From NCBI GenBank assembly GCA_963773315.1, contig CAVZAF010000005.1:682001-746000 (forward strand): a stretch of DNA of 64,000 nt, read 5' to 3'. This DNA comes from DATKAS01 sp963773315 (GTDB lineage Bacteria; Actinomycetota; Acidimicrobiia; Acidimicrobiales; DATKAS01). A program made the position numbers and the translations under genes. Each line of letters starts with the position of its first letter. The stretch's first letter is position 1. Positions 1 through 8,211 of the stretch are shown one piece after another. The notes under the pieces are model-generated. The model was not told the DNA's origin. It saw only the letters and a program-made list of their open reading frames with translations, and ran no database searches.

Positions 1-831
1 GTGACCGCAGACGAAGAGCCGCCCTCCCTCGGGAAGCCGTTCGAGCTCGTCGAGAATGGTCTGCCAGTACCGGCGCACCACGTACGCGGGCGGCTCGACG
101 TAGTGCGTCGGGTTCGTGAGCCAGCTCGTGATCGGATCGCCGCCCGCGAACTGGATGCGGTAGATGCGATCCATCTCGACCATCCAGCCGGGCCGATCTC
201 CACCGCCGTGCCGCTCGTAGCCCTCGAGCATGTTGGCGAACTCCTGAAACGCCGCGGTGATGTCGAGCTCGCGCCCGTTGAACCACGCCTGGAAGTTGCG
301 GAAGCCCTCGACCGGATAGGGAGCCTCGATCGTGACGTCGTCGATCCCGTAGCGCGCGACCGCTTGGCGTAGCCCCTCGGCGAGCGCGACTGCGGTCTCC
401 GATGCGCGCGCGGTGTCGGCGTGCACGATTCGAGCCGTCGCGCCGTCCTGCATCCCCTTGGCGAGGTCTTGGCCCTTGCGGTGCGCTTGCCACCGGCCGA
501 GCGCAGTCAGCGCGCTGTCGGAGATGTAGCCCTGCGTCTGGCCGTGGCGGATGAGCCGCACGTCGGTCGAGCTCGCGATCGTGGGCCGCAGCGACTCCGG
601 CCATTGCAGCTCACGCGGAGCGACGGTCTCGCGTGCGAACGCCGCCGTGCGGCCCGGCGGCGCGTCGGGCTGCGCACGCTCGAGGTCCGCCCGCTCAGTC
701 GCCCGGGCCCGCGCTCGGGTGACGAAGCCGGGCTCATCGCCCTCGGGCGCTGCGTCGCTCTCGGCCTTCCGGGCCTCGTAGCGCGCCAGGTAGGCGGGGG
801 TGTCATCGCGAGTGGTCGGAACGCGCGGCAC
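1..831 (-). CDS. Histidine phosphatase family protein, 3' end cut by the window edge
   Basis: The reading frame is open from a GTG at 831 to base 1 (277 codons) and runs off the left edge. Translation shows the phosphoglycerate-mutase-like signature RLIRHGQTQG with the catalytic RHG at about residues 95-97. The visible end reads LFVCGH, the usual second catalytic His region near the C-terminus, so little is probably missing. The roughly 90 residues before RHG are unusually long for the family and charged; an alternative GTG at about residue 91 would give a standard-length protein, so the start is uncertain. The GTG lies 8 bases after the stop of the extradiol dioxygenase with an AGG just upstream, so the two are probably cotranscribed. 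Histidine phosphatases hydrolyse phosphate esters of very varied substrates; this one's substrate is unknown. Confidence 0.8.
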   Translation of the reverse strand, partial: MPRVPTTRDDTPAYLARYEARKAESDAAPEGDEPGFVTRARARATERADLERAQPDAPPGRTAAFARETVAPRELQWPESLRPTIASSTDVRLIRHGQTQGYISDSALTALGRWQAHRKGQDLAKGMQDGATARIVHADTARASETAVALAEGLRQAVARYGIDDVTIEAPYPVEGFRNFQAWFNGRELDITAAFQEFANMLEGYERHGGGDRPGWMVEMDRIYRIQFAGGDPITSWLTNPTHYVEPPAYVVRRYWQTILDELERLPEGGRLFVCGH

Positions 832-839
832 GACGCGCC

Positions 840-1748
840 TCAGGTGTAGATCGACACGAACGAGTCGACGATCTTGTTCTCGTAGTAGAAGAGCGCCTTC
901 CCGAACTGGTCCTCGGTCCAGGTGATCGTCTCCCAATCACTGTCGGTCTTGTAGCCGCCCGAGAAGACCTCGTTGCGGTTGCCGACGGGATCGAAGAAGT
1001 ACACGGTGTGGCCGCGGGTGATGCCGTGACGCGTCGGGCCGACGTCGATGTCGATGCCGTTCATGCGCAGGATGTCGGCGGCACGTCCCACGTCGGACCA
1101 GCTGTCGAGCCAGAAGGCGAAGTGGTGGAGCCCACCGTTCGCGCCGCGTGTGAACGCGATGTCGTGGGGCTGATGCGAGCGCTCGAAGAAGACGATGAGC
1201 TGATGGCCCTCGTTGCTCACCATCTGCTCGGTGAGGCGGAAGCCCAACGCTTCGCCCATGAACCGAGCCATGTCGGGCACGTTCTCCGCCGTGAGCAGGC
1301 AGTGGTCGAGCCGCGGTGGCGCGATGCCCACGAGATCAGCCGGCATCGGTGGCGGGTTGAACATGGGCAGACCGTTGCCGACCTTCTCCATCCGGGCGTA
1401 GATCTCCATGACGTGGCCGCTCGGCGTGTCGAAGCGGATCGAGTCGCCGAGCGCGCGCTCCTCGTCGGGCTTCACCCGCTCGACGTCGCACCCGTAGCGC
1501 TCGAGCACGGTCTCATAGTCCTCGAGGTCGTCGACGGTGTCGGTCTTGAACGCGACGTGCTCGACGCCGTACCGCGACGCCTCGGTCAGCACGACCGAGT
1601 GGTGGTCCTGCTCGTCCCACCCCTTGAGGTAGACGTGGCCAGGGTCGCGCTCGACCTCCCTCAGCCCCAGCACCTCGGTGTAATAGGCGGCGCAGAGGTC
1701 GAGGTCGGGCGTGCGCACTTCGACGTGGCCCAGGCGGTAGATCGGCAT
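840..1748 (-). CDS. Extradiol (catechol 2,3-dioxygenase-type) ring-cleavage dioxygenase
   Basis: Two-domain vicinal oxygen chelate protein of 302 aa, the usual length for type I extradiol dioxygenases, which cleave catechols next to the diol with Fe(II) and O2. The C-terminal domain carries the expected metal ligands: His in LDHCLLTAENV, His in GLHHFAFWLD and Glu in NRNEVFSGGY. This spacing and the EVFSGG end resemble catechol 2,3-dioxygenases more than biphenyl-diol enzymes, but the exact catechol is not decided. ATG at 1748 is chosen because GAGG sits about 9 bases upstream; ATG at 1757 (adding MGR) is possible, while longer extensions read into the divergent promoter. It is followed closely by the histidine phosphatase and faces the iron protein at 1831, with an inverted repeat between them. 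Confidence 0.88.
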   Translation of the reverse strand: MPIYRLGHVEVRTPDLDLCAAYYTEVLGLREVERDPGHVYLKGWDEQDHHSVVLTEASRYGVEHVAFKTDTVDDLEDYETVLERYGCDVERVKPDEERALGDSIRFDTPSGHVMEIYARMEKVGNGLPMFNPPPMPADLVGIAPPRLDHCLLTAENVPDMARFMGEALGFRLTEQMVSNEGHQLIVFFERSHQPHDIAFTRGANGGLHHFAFWLDSWSDVGRAADILRMNGIDIDVGPTRHGITRGHTVYFFDPVGNRNEVFSGGYKTDSDWETITWTEDQFGKALFYYENKIVDSFVSIYT

Positions 1749-1784
1749 ACGTCCCATCCTCGTCAGCAGCCGCGTCGCCGGGAA

Positions 1785-1805
1785 GCACAACGTTCCAGAT
1801 TGTGC
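1785..1805. promoter_or_regulatory. Inverted repeat in the divergent promoter, candidate IclR operator
   Basis: GCACAA, a 9-base spacer, then TTGTGC form a perfect 6-base inverted repeat in the 82-base gap between the extradiol dioxygenase and the divergent iron-protein/IclR unit. Its position suits an operator for the nearby IclR regulators. Binding is inferred only. Confidence 0.35.
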
Positions 1806-1830
1806 AACGATCCGCGAATGGCATTCGACG

Positions 1831-2523
1831 GTGAGCAGGTTCGTCCAAGACCTGCGCGAGGAGCTCGAAGCATCGGGGCGGGGCCTCGACAAGTCGATCT
1901 GGGTCGAGAAGGTCGTGCAGGGCGAAGCGACTCCCCAAGACCTCGTCGGGTGGGCGCGACAGCACTACTGGGGCGTCACGTACCACACGCGCCGTGTGCT
2001 CTCCGCCTGGGTCACGCGCATCCCCTACGACATGACCGACGACGTGATCGAGAACCTCGCGGAGGAGGTGCTCGGCACGCAGTCGAAGACGGGTCTCAGC
2101 CACCTGCACTGGCTCTTCCACTTCACACGCGCGCTCGGTGCGCCGGACGAGGTGATCACGCAAGCGACGCCGAACGTCGACGCCGTCGCGTCCGAGAGCT
2201 TCCTCTACAACCTCGCGAACCAGCGGCCGTGGCACGAGCTGACGTTCGGCGGCATCCTCGGGATCGAGAACCAGATCCCTCCCGCGTACATCCGAGTGGT
2301 CGAAGGGTTCAAGACGCACTACGGCAACGTGCTCACACCCGACGACTACCGGTTCCACACGATCCACATCTACGTGGACGAAGAGCACGGCGGTCACGTC
2401 GGCGAGTTCGCCGAGCGCTACCTCGACACCGACGACAAGCGCCGATCGGCGCGTGCTGCCTACCTCGCGGGAGCAGAGCTCACGCGGCGCTGTTGGGACG
2501 CGATCGACGGCGCGACGTGGTGA
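1831..2523 (+). CDS. Heme-oxygenase-like iron-containing redox enzyme (PqqC/TenA-like fold)
   Basis: A 230-aa, largely helical protein resembling the TenA/PqqC and heme-oxygenase-like diiron oxidase (HDO) superfamily. Candidate metal ligands are visible in the expected pattern: Glu in NLAEEVLG, His in LSHLHWL, Glu in GIENQIP, and a C-terminal cluster of His and acidic residues in HTIHIYVDEEHGGH (about residues 190-203). Known HDO members oxidise or fragment small substrates with O2; PqqC closes rings without metal. The acidic/His pattern favours a metal enzyme, but the substrate is unknown. GTG at 1831 is the only in-frame start and has no clear ribosome binding site, so the mRNA may be leaderless. 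It overlaps the following IclR gene by GTGA and diverges from the extradiol dioxygenase, suggesting a role in the same aromatic pathway. Confidence 0.7.
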   Translation: MSRFVQDLREELEASGRGLDKSIWVEKVVQGEATPQDLVGWARQHYWGVTYHTRRVLSAWVTRIPYDMTDDVIENLAEEVLGTQSKTGLSHLHWLFHFTRALGAPDEVITQATPNVDAVASESFLYNLANQRPWHELTFGGILGIENQIPPAYIRVVEGFKTHYGNVLTPDDYRFHTIHIYVDEEHGGHVGEFAERYLDTDDKRRSARAAYLAGAELTRRCWDAIDGATW

Positions 2524-3288
2524 CCGCGAAGTCGAATCGAGGCTACGGCACCGTCCACAAGGCGATGGCCGTGATCTCGGCGTTCAGCTACGGCGACCCC
2601 GTGCTCGGCGTCTCCGAGCTTGCTCGCCGCCTGGACCTGGGAAAGAGCACTGTGCATCGCATCCTCACGACCCTCGCCGACGACGGGTTCGTCGAACGCA
2701 CAGCGGACGAGCGCTACCGCTTGAGCATCAAGATGTACGAGGTCGGCCAGCAGGTCGCCGCCAGCATCGAGCTACGCGAGCTCGTGCACCCTGCGCTCGA
2801 ACGGCTCCGCAACGAAAGCGGCGAGACCGCGCACGTCGCCGTGCTCTCTGGCACCGACGTCGTGTACGTCGACCGGCTCGAGAGCCCACACATGCTGCGC
2901 CTCCTCACGCGCGTGGGGCGGCGGCGCGTCTGCCCACGCGACATCGTCGGGGAAGTGCCTCCTCGCGTTCGGCTCGCCCTCGACCGTCGCCGCCGTCGTC
3001 GCCACGGGCCTTCCCCGGCTCGGACCGCGCACGATCACCTCGAAGTCGATGCTCGACAAGCGGCTCGCTGACGTGCGCCGCAATGGCTACGCGAAGAGCG
3101 TCGACGAAGCGGCGCCGGGGATGGCATCAGTCGCCGCGCCGATCTTCGACGGCGCGGGTGAGTGCATCGCGGCGATCTCGGTCGCGGGGCCGGTCAACCG
3201 GATGCCAGAGGAGCGCCTCGATCAGCTCGCGCGGCAGGTGCTGAGCGCAGCCGCCAGCGTGTCCGCGACGAGCGCCCGCTCAGCGTGA
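2520..3288 (+). pseudogene. IclR-family transcriptional regulator interrupted by a +1 frameshift
   Basis: The first frame (from GTG 2520, overlapping the upstream TGA) encodes the winged-helix domain with LSVSELARRLDLGKSTVHRI-type sequence (residues about 20-60) and the start of the effector domain. After RLLTRVGRR near 2918-2926 it loses similarity, while the next frame resumes exactly with SAHATSSGKCLLAF and continues through NGYAKSVDEAAPGMASVAAPI to a stop at 3288. Removing one base restores a normal IclR protein of about 255 aa. IclR proteins bind aromatic acids or their metabolites and control catabolic operons; this one probably controls the extradiol/iron-protein genes. The break may be an assembly error rather than a dead gene. 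It overlaps the end of the opposing IclR gene by 9 bases. Confidence 0.8.
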
Positions 3289-4083
3289 CCTGCGCCGGAG
3301 CGCGTACTCGCCCTTGCCGATCGCGTCGCCGAGCTTCTTCGCTCCCGCCTGCAGCGTCGCCACGTGATGGGCCTCGTGCTCCCCGATGACGCGCGCCGTC
3401 GGTCCCACCATCGAGATGGCCGCGATCACCGGACCGTCCACGGCAGTCCTGACCGGCACCGCGAGTGACGACATGCCCAGCTCGGTCTCGTCGACGCTGC
3501 GCGCGAACCCCTGGGCCCGCACCTGCCTGAGCTCGGCGACCAGCACCTTGGGCACGACGATCGTGTAGCCGGTGCTCGGCGTGAGCCCGGCCTCCAGACG
3601 TGCTTCGACCATGTCGGGGTTGTAGGCGGCCAGGACCTTGCCGGCGCTCGATCGGTGAACCGGTGACCGCCGCGAGTTCGTCGTGTACCGCAGCGCGCGC
3701 TGGCCCTCGACGCGCTCGACGTAGACCACGTCCGCGCCGGCCGGCACACCGATCTGCACAGTCTCGCCCAGCGCGTTGCGCAGCTCGACGAGCAATGGGA
3801 GCCCGCGGTCCTTGACCGCGGTGCGCTCGGTGGCGATGTGGCCGTACTCGACGAACCGCAGCCCCAGCCGGTAGCCACCGGTCTCGGTGCGATCGAGCAA
3901 CCCACGCTCTGCGAGCACCGCGCAGGTGCGGTGGGCCGTGCTCTTCGCGACACCGATGCGACGCGCGAGCTCACTCAGGCTGAGCTCGGGAGCATCGGAG
4001 AGTGCATCGATGATGTCGAGCGCGATCGAGACAGACTGCAACGTCGGCCGGCTCGTCTGCGCGGGAGGGCGGGTCGCAGGCAT
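3280..4083 (-). CDS. IclR-family transcriptional regulator
   Basis: Intact 267-aa IclR protein. The N-terminal winged helix spans about residues 15-75 (LSLSELARRIGVAKSTAHRT). The effector domain follows, with the family features HRSSAGKVLAAY and GFARSVDETELGMSSLAVPV. A short basic tail (LRRRSR) ends it. It lies 13 bases downstream of the MarR-type gene and the intradiol dioxygenase, all on the minus strand, so it likely belongs to that unit and regulates ring-cleavage genes in response to an aromatic or muconate-type ligand. The start ATG at 4083 gives the normal N-terminus. It is not a close copy of the IclR at 2520; the two share only the family pattern. Confidence 0.9.
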   Translation of the reverse strand: MPATRPPAQTSRPTLQSVSIALDIIDALSDAPELSLSELARRIGVAKSTAHRTCAVLAERGLLDRTETGGYRLGLRFVEYGHIATERTAVKDRGLPLLVELRNALGETVQIGVPAGADVVYVERVEGQRALRYTTNSRRSPVHRSSAGKVLAAYNPDMVEARLEAGLTPSTGYTIVVPKVLVAELRQVRAQGFARSVDETELGMSSLAVPVRTAVDGPVIAAISMVGPTARVIGEHEAHHVATLQAGAKKLGDAIGKGEYALRRRSR

Positions 4084-4096
4084 TGAGTCACGGCCA

Positions 4097-4566
4097 TCAG
4101 CGGCCGATGAGGCCCCCGTCGAGGGAGTGGACGCATTCGAGCAGCGCTCTCCGCAGCGACCGCCGCTCCTGCGCGCTCAAGCCCTGCATCATGCGCTCCT
4201 CGAGCCCGGCAACCTCGGTCTCGCATGCCTCGAGGAGCCTGCGTCCCTTCGGCGTCACTTGAGCTTGGAGGATGCGGCCATGATCGGGATGAGCGCGCCG
4301 TCGTCACGAGCCCGCGCTGCTCGAGCCCGAGCAGGACCTCGTTCATGGACTGCGGTGACACGAGCGAGCGACGGGCGAGCTGCGCGTTCGACAGTGCCTC
4401 CCCGGCCAGCCAGGACGCTCAGCGTCGTGTACTGGTTCAACGTCACACCGTGCGCCTCGAGCACCTCGTTCATCGCCCGCCGCACGACCCGATCGGCTCG
4501 TCCGACGAGGTAGAGCATCGTTGGGCTGTCGGTGCCGCTGTCGTCGTGGGGCTGGGCGACGCTCAC
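4097..4566 (-). pseudogene. MarR-family regulator interrupted by two frameshifts
   Basis: Three consecutive frames together give one normal MarR protein of about 155 aa. The first frame (GTG at 4566, overlapping the dioxygenase TGA) gives MLYLVGRADRVVRRAMNEVL and VTLNQYTTLSVLAGRG. The second gives the recognition helix ALSNAQLARRSLVSPQSMNE and GLEQRGLVT. The third gives the wing and C-terminal helices, HPDHGRILQAQVTPKGRRLL to a stop at 4097. Both joins, near 4395-4402 and 4290-4298, need one base removed. No single frame covers the DNA-binding domain, so as written the protein is non-functional. It probably regulates the intradiol dioxygenase with which it overlaps. Two identical-sign shifts in 470 bases suggest sequence error, but decay cannot be excluded. 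Confidence 0.75.
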
Positions 4567-5396
4567 GCGCGCTCGAGCACGACGTCGAACGTCGTCGCGA
4601 GCTCGCCGTCGTCGTCGGGCTTGAACGTGCGGATCAGGCTGTCGCGGACGCCGAAGACCGGGTCCTCGCGCAGGAACTCGCTCTGGACGTCGAACACGTG
4701 CGTGATCAGGTCCTTGTAGCCGTCGGCGCGGACCCAGATGTGGGTGTGGCCGGGACGCATCCAGCGCCGGTTGTTCGCCTTGAGCATGTCGCCGGCCGGC
4801 CCGTCGGACGGGATCGGATAGGGCACCGGCCGCACCGTGCGGATCTCATAGGTGCCGTCGTCGTCGGTGGTGTAGATGCCGCGCAGGTTGAACTCGGACT
4901 GGATGCCAGGCTGCTGCACCGCGTAGAAGCCGTGCGTCGCGTTCTGCCAGCAGTCGAGCGTGGCCCCAGCCACCGGCTTGCCGTCGTCGTTCGTGATCGT
5001 GCCGCGGATGACGACACGGTCGCCCTCGTCGGGGTCGACGAGCATCGTCTCGCCCCTCGCTCGGTGCGGTGAGCCGGGCACGTGGAACGGCCCGAGCACT
5101 GTGTTCTCGGTCGAGCCCTCTCCCGCGTCGTAGTTGATCATCTCGACGAGCGTCGAGATGCCGAACGTGTCGGACAGCAAGATGAACTCCTGCCGCGTGT
5201 CGTCGCACATCTGACCGGCCCTCGTCAGGAACTGGATGCCGTAGAACCACTCGTCGCGGGTGAGGTTCACCTCGGACACGAACGCGTGGAGGTGACGGAT
5301 CGCGGCCTCACAGATCTCGCGCGCACGGGGGTTCGGCGAGCCCTCGTAGCGCGACAAGACGTCTTCGATGAGCTCGGCTTGGGCCTTCTCGGTCAT
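4563..5396 (-). CDS. Intradiol ring-cleavage dioxygenase (catechol / hydroxyquinol 1,2-dioxygenase type)
   Basis: A 277-aa protein with the N-terminal helical dimerisation domain (about residues 1-100) and the beta-sandwich catalytic domain of Fe(III) intradiol dioxygenases. These cleave between the two hydroxyls of catechols to cis,cis-muconates. The iron ligands are recognisable: Tyr in HGFYAVQQPG, Tyr in VPYPIPSDGPAG, and two His in RPGHTHIWV. Sequence style (LGPFHVPGSP, DCWQNATHGFY) is typical of the catechol/hydroxyquinol 1,2-dioxygenase subgroup; which substrate is preferred cannot be told. ATG at 5396 is preferred because AGGGGGA precedes it; a longer frame adds a low-complexity leader. 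The stop overlaps the MarR gene by GTGA, indicating cotranscription with its regulator. Confidence 0.9.
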   Translation of the reverse strand: MTEKAQAELIEDVLSRYEGSPNPRAREICEAAIRHLHAFVSEVNLTRDEWFYGIQFLTRAGQMCDDTRQEFILLSDTFGISTLVEMINYDAGEGSTENTVLGPFHVPGSPHRARGETMLVDPDEGDRVVIRGTITNDDGKPVAGATLDCWQNATHGFYAVQQPGIQSEFNLRGIYTTDDDGTYEIRTVRPVPYPIPSDGPAGDMLKANNRRWMRPGHTHIWVRADGYKDLITHVFDVQSEFLREDPVFGVRDSLIRTFKPDDDGELATTFDVVLERA

Positions 5397-5458
5397 GGTG
5401 TCCCCCTCGGGGTCGACGACACGGAGTCGCACGCGGACAAGACGGTAGCGTCGGTCGA

Positions 5459-5893
5459 ATGGCAGCAGACGAGCCCCTCGACAGCGCAACGGATTGGGTT
5501 GCCGACCACACCCGGCAGTACGTCGAGAACGACGGCGGCGAGTTCTACCTGTGGCGCGGGTTCCCGACGATCGTGCTCACGACCCGGGGCCGGAAGTCGG
5601 GTCAGCTTCGTCGCAACGCCCTGATCTACGGCCACGACGGCGACGACTTCATCCTCATCGCGTCGTACGGCGGTCGTCCGAAGCACCCGCTCTGGTACCT
5701 CAACCTCGTCGCCGACCCGCAGGTGACGATCCAGGAGAAGGCGCTCGTCGTGCATGGCATCGCGGAGACGGTCGAAGACGCCGCCGAGCGAGCCCGACTG
5801 TGGGCGCAGATGGTCGGCATCTATCCGCCTTACGCGGACTACGAGGTGAAGGCCAGCGGCGCGGGTCGCACGATCCCCGTGCGTGCGCGGTGA
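5459..5893 (+). CDS. Deazaflavin (F420)-dependent nitroreductase family protein, Ddn-like
   Basis: A 144-aa single-domain split-barrel protein of the Ddn/F420-binding nitroreductase family. The family pattern is clear: LTTRGRKSGQLRRNALIYG near residue 45, then IASYGGRPKHPLWYLNLVADPQV. Members use reduced F420 to reduce quinones, enones or nitro compounds. The length is typical. It stands alone on the plus strand, diverging from the intradiol dioxygenase (63 bases between starts) and converging on the SDR. A role in quinone or dienelactone reduction beside ring cleavage is possible but not shown. Confidence 0.88.
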   Translation: MAADEPLDSATDWVADHTRQYVENDGGEFYLWRGFPTIVLTTRGRKSGQLRRNALIYGHDGDDFILIASYGGRPKHPLWYLNLVADPQVTIQEKALVVHGIAETVEDAAERARLWAQMVGIYPPYADYEVKASGAGRTIPVRAR

Positions 5894-5903
5894 GCGCGCT
5901 CAC
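5890..5903. terminator. 14-base palindrome spanning two facing TGA stops
   Basis: GTGAGCGCGCTCAC is a perfect palindrome that contains the stop of the Ddn-like gene and the stop of the opposing SDR. It has no loop and no T-tract, so it is at best a weak bidirectional terminator; the symmetric stop arrangement recurs at other convergent pairs in the window. Confidence 0.3.
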
Positions 5904-6749
5904 TGAGGCGGCTCGATCGGGTTCTCGCCCGCCACGATGCGAGCGGCCCGCTCTGCGAACACGGCCACGCTCTCGGGGTGCGTGATGACGTAGAACCGGT
6001 TCTCCTTCACCGCCGCACACACCTGATCGGCCACGGCTGAAGGCTCGATCGCGAGCGTGTCGCGCTGCTCGCGTCGCTTCGCCTTGTACTGCCTGAGCTG
6101 CTCCATCTGCTCGGTCTCGAGCTCGTACGCGAACCGCTCGGGAAGGTTGCGGTCAGCGGTCGAGAGGTTCGTGCGCACCCAGCTCGGGCACAGCACCGAC
6201 ACCCCCACGTGACTTCCTTCCGCGTCGAGCTCGAACTTCAGGGTCTCGCTCAGCGCGACGATCGACGGCCTTGGTCGCGTTGTACGGCCCCATGCGTCGA
6301 AGGTGATACAGGCCCGACACCGAGGCGGTGTTCACGATGTGGCCGACGTCGTTGGCGCGCATCTGGGGCAAGAACGCTCGCAGCCCGTAGATCACGCCGA
6401 ACAGGTTGACGTTGATCACCCACTCGAAGTCCCGTAACGGCAGCTCCGCGATCGGGAGGCCGCGGGACCCCACACCCGCGTTGTTGCAGAGCAGGTGGAC
6501 ATCGCCGAACCTCTCGAACGTCTGCGCTGCGAGCGCGTTGACGTCGTCCTCGAGACTGACGTCAGTCGGGATCGCGACCACGTCGGCGCCCGTCTCCGCG
6601 AGCTCGTTCGCAGCCTGTTCGAGGACGGGCCGCTCGATGTCGGCGAGCACCACCCGCATGCCATCCGCGGCGAACCGTTCGGCGAGCGCGCGCCCGATGC
6701 CCGACGCGGCCCCGGTGACGACCGCGACCTTGCCGGCGAGGTCTTCCAC
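5900..6749 (-). pseudogene. Short-chain dehydrogenase/reductase interrupted by a +1 frameshift
   Basis: The first frame (GTG 6749) carries the Rossmann NAD(P) motif VTGAASGIGRA, the NNAGVG motif and the active-site YNATKA. It then reads into unrelated sequence near 6260-6271. The next frame resumes with SIVALSETLKFEL and HVGVSVLCPSWVRTNL, ending PIEPPQ at 5900. Removing one base reconstitutes a complete classical SDR of about 282 aa. SDRs of this type oxidise or reduce hydroxyl/keto groups; the substrate is unknown. It starts 2 bases after the stop of the livF-type gene, so it is probably the last gene of that transporter operon and may act on the imported compound. Confidence 0.8.
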
Positions 6750-6751
6750 GA

Positions 6752-7498
6752 TCAGGTGCGCAGGAGGTACGCCGAGTGGAGCCGGTCGGGGTTTTCCTTC
6801 AGCTCCTTCGCGGTGCCCTTGTAGCGGATGCGCCCACCCTCGAGCACGTACGCCGCGTTGGCGAGCCCGAGCGCGACATGCGCGAACTGCTCGATGAGCA
6901 GCACCGCGACGCCGGACTGCGCGACCGCCCCGAGCGTGGGCACGAGGCGCTTCACAACCAAGGGCGCGAGGCCGAGCGAGAGCTCGTCGACGAGCAACAC
7001 AGTCGGGCGCGACACGAGCGCTTGTGCGAGCACGACCATCTGCTGCTGGCCACCGGAGAGCGATCGACCGGGCGCCTCCCAGCGGTCGCGCAGCTCGGGG
7101 AACAGCTCGAGCGCGTAGTCGATCCCCCGGCGCGCGTCCTCGGGCGTGAGCGCGTACGTCGCGACGCGGAGGTTGTCTGCGACGGTCAGCGCTGGCAGAA
7201 GCCGCCGTCCCTCGGGCACGACCGCGAGACCAGCCTGGCGGATCTTCTCCGGCCGTCGCTTGGTCAGGTCGTCGTCCCCGAGCTTGACCGTGCCCGACGT
7301 CGGCTTGATCGCGCCCGCGACCGTGAGGACGAGGGTCGACTTGCCGGCGCCGTTCGGTCCGAGCAGCGCGGTGACCTCACCGGGAGCGATGTCGATCGAG
7401 ACGTCGTGAAGGACCTCGCGACCTCCCCGGGGCACGCACAGGTCGGCGATGGACAAGGTCGCGGCGGTGCGCTCGGGTGCCGCCGAAACCGCGCTCAC
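6752..7498 (-). CDS. livF: Branched-chain-type ABC transporter ATP-binding protein (LivF)
   Basis: A 248-aa ABC ATPase. Walker A is GPNGAGKST (about residue 50), the signature is LSGGQQQM, Walker B is VLLVDELSLGL and the switch His lies in LLIEQFAHVA. The short helical domain and VVPEGRRLLPALTVADNL are characteristic of LivF. The GTG start at 7498 overlaps the LivG stop (GTGA). With LivG it energises import of branched amino acids or, in catabolic clusters like this, of aromatic or short-chain carboxylates. It is the fifth of six genes in a minus-strand operon (K, H, M, G, F, SDR). Confidence 0.92.
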   Translation of the reverse strand: MSAVSAAPERTAATLSIADLCVPRGGREVLHDVSIDIAPGEVTALLGPNGAGKSTLVLTVAGAIKPTSGTVKLGDDDLTKRRPEKIRQAGLAVVPEGRRLLPALTVADNLRVATYALTPEDARRGIDYALELFPELRDRWEAPGRSLSGGQQQMVVLAQALVSRPTVLLVDELSLGLAPLVVKRLVPTLGAVAQSGVAVLLIEQFAHVALGLANAAYVLEGGRIRYKGTAKELKENPDRLHSAYLLRT

Positions 7499-8211
7499 AC
7501 GTCCTCCTCGGTGCCGAGGTACGCCCGGATCACGTGCTCGTTGCGCAACACCTCTTGCGTCGGCCCCGAGGCGATGAGACGACCGAAGTCGAGCACGGCG
7601 GTCGTCTCGCAACATCCCGAGACCAGGCTCATGTCGTGGTCGACGAGGATCACTTGCGCGCCGATCTCTCCAGGGATGCTGCGGATGACGTCACCCAGTC
7701 GCAGCGTCTCCTCCTCGGGAAGACCCGCTGCAGGCTCGTCGAGCAACACCAATCGTGGCGTGCCTACGACGGCCCGCGCGACCTCGACGAGACGGCGTTG
7801 CGCGGCGCCCAACGTGCCGACGTCGCTCTGCGCGACGTCGCCGAGGCCAACGAATTCGATCGCCTTGTTCACCTGCTGACGGCGGCTGGAGCGCTCACCC
7901 TTCGTGTGCTCGAGGACGAGCAGCACGTTCTCGTAGACCGGCAGGTTCGCGATCGCCTGCTCGGTCTGGAACGTGCGGCGCACTCCCCAGCGCGCCCGGC
8001 GGAAGTCGGCCATCGAGAGCAGATCGTCGCCGAACGCACGCACGACGCCCGCGATCGGCCGCACGAAACCACTGAGGACGTTGAAGAACGTCGTCTTCCC
8101 CGCGCCATTGGGGCCGATGAGACCGCACGTGCCCGCGGAGAAGGTGATCGTCATCTGATCGAGGGGCACCACGCCGCCGAATCGAACAGTCAGACCGTCG
8201 ACCTCGATCAC
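7495..8211 (-). CDS. livG: Branched-chain-type ABC transporter ATP-binding protein (LivG)
   Basis: A 238-aa ABC ATPase of the LivG type. It begins VIEVDGLTVRFGGVVPLDQM, with Walker A GPNGAGKTT at about residue 36. The C-loop region reads LGAAQRRLVEVARAV instead of the usual LSGGQ-type sequence; the Q and R are kept but the degenerate C-loop is worth noting. Walker B is LVLLDEPAAGL. GTG at 8211 is chosen because it overlaps the LivM stop (GTGA); the much longer open frame upstream of it is a shadow of livM. Its partner is the LivF-type ATPase overlapping downstream. Confidence 0.9.
   Translation of the reverse strand: MIEVDGLTVRFGGVVPLDQMTITFSAGTCGLIGPNGAGKTTFFNVLSGFVRPIAGVVRAFGDDLLSMADFRRARWGVRRTFQTEQAIANLPVYENVLLVLEHTKGERSSRRQQVNKAIEFVGLGDVAQSDVGTLGAAQRRLVEVARAVVGTPRLVLLDEPAAGLPEEETLRLGDVIRSIPGEIGAQVILVDHDMSLVSGCCETTAVLDFGRLIASGPTQEVLRNEHVIRAYLGTEEDV

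Noticed and set aside
1008..2519. Long plus-strand open frame upstream of the IclR gene
   Set aside because: It is antisense to the extradiol dioxygenase and then out of frame with the iron protein; composition is Arg/His/Asp-rich shadow sequence. Only the part after 2520 is real.
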